Assembly: GCA_012184525.1 (NCBI GenBank)
Contig: WOFQ01000001.1
Span: 1 to 64,000 of the forward strand
DNA from: Xenoacremonium recifei
Lineage: Eukaryota > Ascomycota > Sordariomycetes > Hypocreales > Nectriaceae
Direction: 5' to 3'
DNA: 64,000 bases
Numbering within the stretch: the first letter of the stretch is position 1; each line of letters starts with the position of its first letter. Of this stretch, positions 33,676 to 43,460 are shown one piece after another. A model generated the notes under the pieces. The model did not search any database and was not told the DNA's origin. It was given only the letters and a program-made list of their open reading frames with translations. The translations under genes and the position numbers were made by a program.

Positions 33676-35947
33676 TTAGCTCAAAACCAGTCTACTTAAA
33701 GTACTATTTTCCATGAGAATTTTGGACCAGGGAAGGTTCCGATTTTTTGTCCTGTCTCGTGCCTCCCATACTTGTTTAACAGCCTGTCCAGCAACCTCAA
33801 ACATTCCAATGCCAGTCAGGCTTGTCTCAGAGCTGAACCACGCCGATATTCGCTTTCGAGTCTCAGGATTCACCGCCTCACACCCTGCAATGAATCCTGG
33901 CCAGCATACATTAGACGACCGGTCATTGCACTCTCGTTTTCTTTCGCCATAGCGCGCAAGATGATCCATGGTTTCATTGACATATTGCTGTAGGATGTGT
34001 GTATCGACATCCCTTATGCAGCGGTAGAAGTATATCAGTAGGGCCGAATGCATCGCCTTCCGAAAATGGTATAAAAGTGAGACCCTCGAAGGGCCGTCAT
34101 TGGTGCTCTCAAGACTTGCGTCCATTCGGGAGACACAGCAAAAACAGTATGGTAGCACTGTTTCCTTCTCAGGATCAGGGATATCATTCTTCCAGTCACA
34201 TATGTCGGTTTCCAGCTGAGTAGCCTCAACGGACAACGGATCCTGATCCAAATTTGTTACCCTGCATTGCGTTCGTCTCTGTGCCTCCATCTTCTGTACC
34301 AAGGATGTGACTCGCGAGATCAGATGAAATAAGGCTTCTGGCAACGAGTATATCTGCACAAATGTAGAAAGATTCTTTCCACAATTATGACACGGCGGTT
34401 CGTTTGATTCGGAGACTGGCTGCTCTGTTTGAAGAAGATTCGACCAGAGAGTGGCTACTTGATCTGAAAGCATGAACGAGTCACCTAGGTCTTGTGGCCT
34501 TTCGAGATGGCCATTAACGAACCTCGCGCGGGCCTTTCCGCCGAATATCCCCACACTTGCTTGTAGTGTTCGTAGATATAAAAAGGTGCTGTGAAGCATT
34601 TGGACACTTGCTGGTTGTTTAACCTTGTCGACGCCGTACAGGGCAATCAGATGCTCGACATCACGGAGATAAGCATGACCTTCCTCCATTTGTCCACTGA
34701 CAACCTATTGAAGAGTAAGGAGTTAGCTAGCAGTAACAAAGAAGTTTTTTGTAGTAACAAACGCAAACTTACGCAAATGGTTACCATGCTCAATAGTGCC
34801 ATTAAAACGTCTGCGTAAGTTTCTTCTCTTCGTCCCCCGGAAAGATCCCACAAGGACATTTTCAGCCTTGTTTTGGCTCTGCTGCGATAGCTGTCGGCAA
34901 TTTCTTTCCAAGCCCGATCGTCTTGGACAGAAGGGCCTATGATGTCCAGATGATACGCGCTGGCCCCCAGAACAGCGAAGAGGAGTGAGACTTTGGAGTT
35001 TTCAGCTTCTCCCTTTATCATCAGTGAACCGAGAGTTTCGTGAACTTTGGGTATATGGAGCTCCTGCCAAGGAGACTTTGAACGAATTTGTGCGGGAGAG
35101 AAACAAGGAGTTAACGCATGTTCATAACGATTAAGAAGTAGACGGATTGTAGCAAGATCAAGGTCCCGGACGTGTGCATCGTAAGTGATCGGCATTGCAA
35201 ACGGCAGAGCAATCGACAGACTTTGCTCCATCGCATCATTCTCCAAGAAAAAGTCTTCCTGTTCCACTTGTTGATTCAGGCTCTGAGTGAGGGTAGGTAG
35301 TGTGGTCGACTGAATGGGATGCTGCTCTGCGACGGCAAACATCAACTGCAACTCGGCTGCAATGTTTGTCTCTCCAATTGACTCGCCAATGGCGAGACTA
35401 TCCAGAAAAAGACCCGGAGATGAACCCATCATCTCCTCTTCCTCTTCGTCTCTAGTTAGAGCATGTTGATTTTTGGATGCACATGCATCGTGTAATCGAA
35501 AGATCCCGAAAGGTCCTTGACAGATGGTGTTATTTTTGAGACAGTCTTGCTGACGATCCAAATCTGCAAGGAGTTGATCTATACTCGATGCACTTCGGAG
35601 GGATGCTTGAAGCGTAGCTACATGACGGGCACGCTCGGGATCTTCGGCAAGACATCAGACTGTCAGCGTATAATCCCGACACGGGTTTATGTTGAAATAC
35701 CTGATAGTAGTGGTTTCCCCTTGGCCCCAACTTGACGTGAGCACGCTTTGTCATGGACGTGATTTTCAATCTCCGAGGTGAGGCTGGATAGGCCGTCAAC
35801 GTGAACAGTCGTCCAGGTGATCTCTGGGGCACTGGTGGAGGAGACGCATAAACGACCGAGCCTAGAGCAAGTGGAACAGGTCGGATAGACACGGTCGCAT
35901 TTGACCTTCCGTAACCGACATGTCATGCACGCTGCATCCCGTGGCAT
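33676..35947 (-). CDS. Zn2Cys6 fungal transcription factor
   Basis: The start at 35947 places an intact zinc cluster directly at the N-terminus: AACMTCRLRKVKCDRVYPTC then STC and LGRLC (C-x2-C-x6-C-x6-C-x2-C-x6-C). The upstream open frame to 36205 does not look like this family. Three exons give about 700 residues. An acidic EEEEEMM segment, a WQELHIPKVHETLGSLMIKG block and a long helical region follow, typical of fungal_trans_2 type (ARCA-like) regulators. A second CxxC pair (PPCHNCGK) lies near the middle of the last exon. It is divergent from the PhyH-type dioxygenase and convergent with the aldolase gene, so it is the best candidate regulator of this neighbourhood. Confidence 0.87.
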
Positions 35948-36469
35948 TTCTGGAACCAAGGATTTAACTGCTGTGATGATGCTGCTGGGAAGGAGATTAT
36001 CACGGTTGAGACCGGGGATGCCGTATCTCTGGGGATGATACCGGGGAGCTTCAACTCCGGCAATCTTCCCCGAGCAAGCACGATTTACGGCCCTCCAACT
36101 GATAACAAGAAGGTTGGTAATCGGCTTTGTGCTAGGCAAAGAACGGTAAAAACAACCCCGCGTAATCGGTTTAGTTCCAATTTGCTGGGTCCTTGGGAGC
36201 TTCATCCACAGTTGATTGCTGCGATAACAACGCGTGTTTGAGATAGGAAAGAGGATGCCGATGGATAAAGTGGGACAGGTTTGGCTTCTGTCGGGTTAAA
36301 CTAGGCGAGAGGAGGCGCAAGTACTGTCAGTATCGTCTATAAATCACTCTAACAGTATATCGCCCATGTCCTTATCAATCACGCTACCCTGGCCACAGAA
36401 CAGCCCATTTTCAAGACGCTGTTGTATAATCAAGTCACTGCCAGAAGATCACGACACCCTTTATAAGCC
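35948..36469. promoter_or_regulatory. Divergent promoter between Zn2Cys6 regulator and PhyH-type dioxygenase
   Basis: This 522-bp region carries several CCGG/CGG words (around 36008-36070), including two ACCGGGGA-type repeats at about 36010 and 36040. These could bind a zinc-cluster regulator. No site can be confirmed by eye. Confidence 0.4.
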
Positions 36470-37452
36470 ATGGCAGTCAAGAAGCCTACTGTTCAACGCA
36501 TAGACCGTGCGGACCTTGACGGCATTATCAATGCTATAACCAAAGATGGTTGCTGCATCGTGTCAAATTTCACGGATGCTGCTACAGTAGCGCAGGTAAA
36601 TGCCGAGACCCGGCCATACCTCGACGCTGATAAACCTTGGAAAGTGAGCTGACCCAAATAAATGACGATATCCATATCCTCCAGCTAACCGCATCCCAGG
36701 GTGACCTGTTTCCGCCAGAAACTCGGAGGTGTGCCAACCTGGCGCGACGAAGTAAGACTGTGCGAGAAAAATGGATCGTTGACCCGTTGATCCGGGCTCT
36801 CAACGCAAAGTTTGTCGACAAAACAACATCAAACTACTACGGCACAACCAAACACACGTATACTAGCGAAGCGGTTTGCTCCATTGCTGTCACATTTGAG
36901 ATTGGGCCTGGGGGTAAAGCCCAGAGACTGCACCGTGACGATAAGAACTATCACGTATACCATCCTGATCAGACAAAGACAGGATACCAGTATGGGACAG
37001 ACGTTGAAATGGCATTTCTTGTCCCCGGTATTAAGACTACTATCGAGAACGGAGCCACTCTTGCTATTCCGGGCGGTCATCTCTGGGATTCCGATCGAGT
37101 GCCGGAAGCTCATGAAGCCTGCTATGCTGAAATGGAGGTTGGCGATTGCTGGATCATGCTTGGGGGGCTTTACCACGCTGGCGGCTCCAACTCAACCCTA
37201 GACCAAAAGCGTGCTGTCCATGGAATGTTCTTTGTTAGAGGTTACCTGCGCCAGGAAGAAAATGTTTATTTAGCAACTCCGCCCGAAGAGGTCCTGACAT
37301 GGAGCCCCGAGGCCCAGAAGATACTTGGATACAGCCTCTCAAGTCCCAATATTGGGTTCGTGGAATTCATCCCTCCTCTACAGTTTATATCAGGAGGACC
37401 AGTTGGAGATAGCTTAGGTGACTTTGACGAGTCCCAGGAGAAGCAGGATTGA
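36470..37452 (+). CDS. PhyH-type Fe(II)/2-oxoglutarate dioxygenase
   Basis: Two exons (36470-36643 and 36700-37452) give 308 residues, the usual length of fungal phytanoyl-CoA dioxygenase-like enzymes. The first metal ligands are His136 and Asp138 in QRLHRDDKNYH; the distal ligand is His217 in GGLYHAGGSNST; a nearby arginine (about 227) can bind 2-oxoglutarate. Between them lies the family block NGATLAIPGGHLWDS. No signal peptide. The family includes enzymes of meroterpenoid and indole alkaloid tailoring as well as unknown catabolic ones; this protein could be either. It is divergent from the Zn2Cys6 regulator and belongs to the same compact neighbourhood. Confidence 0.9.
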
Positions 37453-37591
37453 ACACATCAACTGCAGCATAGCAAAGTTGTCAATCGGCCGGAGAATGTC
37501 GTTCCTTACCACTGGAAGACAGGAAATTTAATAAATTATTAATTTTATTATTCTCAGACAACCCCAGAGCTTCCAAATAGGCAAGAACATT

Positions 37592-38571
37592 TTAAATGGG
37601 GTTGTGTATGCCCACCATCCGGAGCTTGCGGGGTTCGTCCACCGCCGCCATATGCGTGTCCATACGGTGACCATCACCTGTCCACTCTGGGAATTTATTC
37701 AAGTCAACAAATCTTGAACTTGGACCTCTTAGCTGTTGCCGAAGTCCCAGATTGAACGCTTTCGTTTTTCGCCACGCGACTTCAGGGTCTGGTTGAAGAC
37801 CGACCGCTGCTGATTCCCGGGCCTCTAGGCTTATAACGAAGTCAACAGCCGCTTCAAGAGTGGTTTTTATGGCGTTATTGCTGCGCCATATAATATGCTT
37901 AGCGATGACTTCGAAATTTATGGGCGCACTTAAGCCCTCTTCGATCCCTGTTCTGACTAGGAGCACAGGAAGCTCGCCGACTGTCTTGGAACTTTGCCCT
38001 CGATAAGCGTCGACGCACACAACAACAGCTAAAGCCTGGAATAGTGGCTGAAGAACATGAAGCTTGTGATCGTCACATCCTTCTATCTTATTGCCCGTGC
38101 CCACCAATTCGTCGTACGCGCGGTGCCGGTCCTTGATTTGGGCACACAAGGAACGATTTAGAGTAATAATGTTAGTCAGGGCTGTCTCTGACTGAAGTGA
38201 ATAGCCCCATTCTGGCGATAGCGCAATGACTCTGCAGATGTATTAGCTGCATTCGATTTCGCTGCGATAAGGACGGAACCACCGATGGTAAATGTAGTTG
38301 TGAAGTACGTAATTGAGTCCGCTAAAGACTGGGCTTTGTGTAATATAAAGCGGTACTGATTTGTTGCAGGTCCTGACGAATTCCGATACGTCCATGGTGG
38401 GAACCCTGTGTATATGATCGGTGGTGGCGGTGCAGTAGAGCATGGTATCGGACCTCAAGATTGTCAATCGGTGCTCGCCCTCTAGTGTGGTTCGAATAGC
38501 CCAGAGTTGTTCTCCATGGAAAGTTGTTCAAATGGTAGGCGTCTAAGTCGTTCATCGGGATTCGAAGACAT
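37592..38571 (-). pseudogene. Unknown fungal protein, frameshift near its start
   Basis: An ATG at 38571 opens SSNPDERLRRLPFEQLSM but this frame stops within about 30 codons. A second frame continues without a break from about 38523 with EQLWAIRTTLEGEHRLTILR and runs on to LNYVLHNYIYHR. A 51-bp GT...AG intron then leads to VIALSPEWGYSLQSE and a long helical C-terminal part ending at 37592. The two frames join only if one base is missing or two are extra near 38523. No intron can bridge them. The protein has no recognised domain. It could be a working gene with a sequence error, a gene starting further downstream (ATG in the second frame), or a recent pseudogene. Confidence 0.5.
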
Positions 38572-39379
38572 ATCTGAACTGCCAAAGGGTAGGAGTTGAT
38601 ACGGAAAGTATGATGGCAATGTGCGAACATGAAGAGGAGAAAATTGAAAGGGGTCAGATTTGGGAGGGGTGGGGTTTAAGTACGTGTAGAAATTTAGACT
38701 GACTTTGCTGGCGTTTTATGACGACTGTGATATTTGCGACCTTGATAACTCCAGAACCTTCAATATCAAAGTTTTGTTGCTATCTCCAAAGCTATGCAGC
38801 CACCGTACCCGGATAGAAAGCACATCGACTTAGTGGCTTCTATGTGATGACTCGGCCATACGTGTTCTCAGTTCACTTTGGATGTTGAGGGTTCTATTTC
38901 TCGCACGAGATACCTTTGTCCTTCCCATGGGATGCTTTATATGGCTACGAATACCTGATTTAATAACTTTGATATGTGTAACCCGGGTCTCTATCCCTTG
39001 TTCGGACTCTGATCCTCAATGTCACCCATTTTCCTTATTTGCTTGTTTATTATATAAATTGCCGTACCTGATATGCTTGAAGAAGTGATACGGTATAATT
39101 TTTTTCATGGACTACATTTTGCCCTGGGTCATGTCAAATTGTATAACCTATTTGCAGATGTGCTGGACTGAACTGTTTGCAATGTCTAATTAAACTCGCA
39201 GCGTATCCTTCTTTGGAAAGTCAAGGGTCCTATGTATTCTCCTGATGCAAGCATCCAACAAGGTTTATTGAATGTGGTCCTATGGGGACTTACAGTCGGA
39301 TTCGAACAATAGCCTGGGAGGGGTCATAATTCGTTCTGTAAATTTCAAAGCAAGAGAGACCCCATAACTTACCTTTTCG
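38572..39379. other. Gene-free spacer
   Basis: AT-rich spacer with no supported gene. It separates the unknown protein gene from the 3' end of the hydrolase gene. Confidence 0.5.
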
Positions 39380-41234
39380 TTAAATACTGAAATTAGAGCC
39401 CAGTCTGTCTTTAAAAGGAACTAGCTGCATAGGACAACTGGTGTTCACGGGTGGTAATCTGGAACCATCCTGCAGGTAGGCCTGTATATAGCTAAACATA
39501 CAGTCTGAGCCTCCTTGAGCGATGGCAGTGTGCTAGGCCGACATCAATAGAAGCCCTAGAAGAGGTCACCAGGGTATTTTACAAACTTACCCCAACTGCC
39601 TCCTGGATGAGGACAACGGAACCAGGGAATCCTTCAGCCATCTTGTATGCCCCAACTGCTGGTGAAACAGGATCGATTGAGCTGCTAATGAACAGCAAGG
39701 GGTTTGATGTATTGCTAGCAGATAGTAGTGATGATCCTTGCGATATTATAAGCGAAGTCTGGGAGGTTTGGGACCTTCACTAACCATGAAATTGACCAAT
39801 TTCAGGGATCCCAAGTCTCAAGGATCGGCAGAGTGCCGGCGAAGCATTGTTGGGCCACACTTCGTCGAAGTATTTGCTCTGGGTAATGAGCAAATCAACG
39901 TATTCTTCATATTTAGCAAGAGAGCTGAAATTATTGTAACCATACCCGTCCACGCATTTTATCATTGAGTTGACATCAGGACCTTTTAGGAAGCTGCTTG
40001 CTAAGCTCGGATCGAAGCCAATGCCTTTCTCTAAGGCTGTAAATACATCGGCAATGTCGGGGAACCCTGACATAGGCTGGTAAAGCGACTGAAACATCAT
40101 TGTTTTCAAGTCGGAGTATGTTGCGAGACCTGTCGTGAGAGTTCCTGAATCTCCAAAATTTGTTACAGGGATGGGTTCAAACTTGAGAGACTCGAGGATA
40201 GCGTCGATACGGTAGGTAATATTACTCGTTGATGGCCCCCAAAAAGAGCAGTTCTTTGGCCCTGCATGGTAACAATAAAACGAGAACGACGCCAACGCCT
40301 GATCTGTCTGGTACAGGTTGGTTTTCCAGCCGTTACGATAGTAATCCTCGACATCGATAACTCCGTCGAGGATAAATCTTCCCACATTATCGGGAAACAT
40401 GGAGGCGAAGGTCACTCCGAGAGCAGTACCGTAGCTCAGACCATAATACCATAATTGCACGTGATCTTTCGGATTTCTGGCTGCTTTCTTCTCGGCCTTA
40501 GCATATGTCAACATATCCTCTGCCACTGCTGGCGTGCTTATGTATAGTCCCTGAGTGTGATTGTGGCCAATAGCATGGCTGCACCATTTCCCAAATAGAG
40601 CAGACGAGTAGAACTGCGTCTGGAGGGAGATTGAAGACGCGTTCGTGACATCTCCATAGAAAATGTTGGCGAAGTTGTTTCTTGCTTCAGGTTGCCCGGG
40701 GAAGCAGTCCACGACAGGACCACTCTCACCAACACCTCGGGGATCGAATGAGACGATGTTGTGCTTTCCTCCTAGAAACGAGCTGATCGTGGCGGCATAG
40801 CTTATGAGAGCCTCAACTCCTGACCCCCCGGGACCACCTAAATACTGTTAATTATACCACATGATACAAGAACGATGAATGATACGGACCAAAATTCATG
40901 ACGACATTCTGTTTGTCCTCCACAGCACCAGGAGCTGGATATTTGATAAAGGCAATACCTGTTGATCCGAGATCTGGCTTAGAGTAATCCAGGGGAACTT
41001 TCAACTTTGTGCACGTAAAGTTTTGATAGCATGGGGTCCATTCTAAATTTTCTGTAGGTTCAATCTGCATTTTTGGTATGAGAAAATGTACGGATGTGGT
41101 ATGATGGGCACACTGCTTACCAGGTTCCAGTTGAAAGCTGCGTTGCTTGATTTGATTGCGGCAAAGACAAATGAAAGTTGGATAAACAATAGCGTTAAGA
41201 CCATGTGGTCTCTTCCTTGTAGAGTAGGGATCAT
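39380..41234 (-). CDS. Secreted alpha/beta hydrolase, tripeptidyl-peptidase-like (S33 family)
   Basis: Extracellular serine hydrolase related to tripeptidyl aminopeptidases with a TAP-like C-terminus. The start at 41234 (or 41204) gives a hydrophobic signal peptide MVLTLLFIQLSFVFAA. Five exons join to about 520 residues. The catalytic residues are visible: Ser in YYGLSYGTALG, Asp in SSSIDPVSPAVG, and His in GHTAIAQGGSD, the last appearing only after removal of a roughly 65-bp intron. An oxyanion GPGGSG motif begins the second exon. There are several N-glycosylation sites (NFS, NAS, NTS). The C-terminus ends at 39380. It lies beside the rhamnogalacturonan module but its own substrate is probably peptide or ester, so membership is uncertain. 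Confidence 0.85.
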
Positions 41235-41335
41235 TCTTGAGATTTTGATAATTCTCGAGCTGACTTGATTTAATTGTGAGGAGGCAATGAGAGGACAATA
41301 GAGAATCACAGAGAGAGAGTAGACATGCCAGGGGC

Positions 41336-41470
41336 CTTATATCTTTACGATTCATGATTGTTCACCTACTTCATTAAGTAAAATAATAATTCCTTAGGTC
41401 GTAAGGCAGTGGGGGTACTCCATAATATGTTCCTAGTTCTGACTCTTCGTGCAGATCATACCAATTAAGC
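41336..41470 (+). repeat. Dispersed repeat, copy 2 (inverted relative to 26749-26884)
   Basis: This copy matches the reverse complement of 26749-26884 over its whole length, with conserved ends CTTATATCTTTACGATTC and AATTAAG. It sits about 100 bp upstream of the hydrolase start and about 210 bp upstream of the regulator gene at 41681, in their shared upstream region. It could therefore affect their promoters. No coding capacity. Confidence 0.75.
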
Positions 41471-41680
41471 CCGCACAGCCACGCCCTTTGATAATATTTC
41501 AGGCAAGATTAGGTGGAGAGTACGAACCGGCCAATGGCAGGACAAGTTGTTTTCCCGAATCCACGTCACCATCGAACTGAGCCGAGATTCTTATAGATGC
41601 CGATCCCGTCGATGCCGAGTAATATGCCTTCCCATTTCTTACCATCATTCGCTTCACGAACCAAGCAATCACAATTCGCC

Positions 41681-43311
41681 ATGGTGAGCGCTGCAAAGCT
41701 AGCCTGGAGGAAGAAGCCGAGGGCATCAACACCGAGGGTGAGAACAGGCTGTAGAACCTGCAGGTAAGCAAAATACTCGCCCACACATCTCTCCGTCAAT
41801 TAATGACGATTCTATACAGAGTAAGAAGGATCAAGTGCGATGAGGGCAAGCCCGAATGTGTCAAATGTATGTCCACGGGACGTAAATGCGATGGTTATGA
41901 CCCGGCGCAGCCAACAGGATCTTTGGAATCCAAGAGCCTTCTCTCCGACGACCCTGTCCGAATCACTCTACCTATTTTTATATCTACCAACGCCCGACTC
42001 TGTGAACCTTCCCTGATCCACCAGCACGCGACACATGCGTTTGGCTTCCTTCAGTTCCTCGGCTCGTCCCAACTTCCAGGTTATTTCAACTCGGATCTAT
42101 GGGGTCGCTATATTCTCTTACTCGCCCGAGAAGACGAAAGTGTCTTTTGCGCTGCGACTGCTCTGGGAAGCTTGCACGCATGGTACGCAGCAGGCATGGC
42201 TTCATCACTCGCGAAGGTTGAAGCGTTCGCGTTTCGGCAATATAACAAAGCTATCCGCCTACTTACAGATCGTACAAACCCCCCGAGTCACGCAATTGTC
42301 TTAGCGTCATGCTATATCTTCAGCTGCTTCGAGGCTCTATACGGCAACTATACCGCTGCATTTGATCACATCTCTAGCGGCATCCGTCTCGCTATCACTG
42401 ATATAAAAGGACCACAACACCCCAGCTCGTCTGAAAAACAAGTTTGGGGCCTTCCCACATTTCAGCAATCCATTCTTCGGCATTTCGCCCGTCTGGATTT
42501 GATAACTGGCTTGGCTAACCCCGAATGGGCTCTCCAAACGACAGCACTTGTTGTCAAAGACCTCCCATCTTCGGGGTTCTCGAGCGTGGAAGAGGCTCGC
42601 GACGCTTTAGACAATCTTATGCTGGCCGTTTTAAGCTGTGAAAGAGAGGGCTCGCCAAACCCGAAACTACGAGATCGATCAACAAATATGGACCGTGCAC
42701 GCTTGCACAGGAGTCTCTTACTTTGGCAAGACAAGTTAGATTCCTCTTTCAGGCTGGAAAGATGTGATCCAGAAACAGTACGTCAGATCAAAGTACTCAA
42801 GATTAACCATGCAGGAATTTTAGTCAAACTTCTGGTAACTGCTGAAGGTAGAGAAGTGGATTATGACAGGTTCTTGACCTTCTTTGAAATCATTACCGAT
42901 TTTGCGCAGGACGTGATTCCAAAATCTAGGAGTCGTCGGTCATGCTCGGAAAGGGAGTACTCTGTCGACATGGGTATTATACCGGTTCTCTACTATGCAG
43001 GCACAAAATGTCGCGACCCTATTATCCGGCGCAAAGCGCAAACGCTCTTGGTTTCATCACATCGCAAAGAATGGATGTGGGAAAGTTTGGCCGCTGCCAA
43101 GGTGGTTGAGTTGGTCATAAGTACTGAGGAAAAGGGCTTGGACGTGAATATTTGCACAGACGTACCTGAAAATTCCCGCCTTGGCGAGATTTGGGTCCAC
43201 CTGTTACCTACTCCTGACCGGACGGCCTCCGTGACATTTACTCGCCAAAGCGAGCCCCTTTTAGACACAAGAAGTTCAGTCGAGATTATTGAACAATCTA
43301 TTAGTTGGTAG
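41681..43311 (+). CDS. Zn2Cys6 fungal transcription factor of the rhamnogalacturonan module
   Basis: Two exons: 41681-41763 and 41820-43311, about 525 residues. The zinc cluster is split by the intron: exon 1 ends in RVRTGCRTCR, exon 2 continues VRRIKCDEGKPECVKCMSTG and a final Cys, giving C-x2-C-x6-C-x6-C-x2-C-x6-C. Starting at the exon 2 ATG (41803) would lose two cysteines, so the upstream exon is needed. The rest is the helical C-terminal region of this class (HATHAFGFLQFLGSSQLPGY, TALGSLHAWYAAGMASSLAK). It is convergent with the PL26-like lyase gene and near its divergent transporter, so it is the best candidate local regulator; that is inference. Confidence 0.87.
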
Positions 43312-43460
43312 ATAAATATTCAATAGAAGTCCTGATTGAGAAAGTAATCCGTAAGTTGTCACCATTATCGTACTCTTTCATACTACAGTCATCGAGAGCT
43401 ATGTAGTCATTGGCAAAACCCTGATCATACTACTCATCTCTTCTATTATCTATGTGTTTA

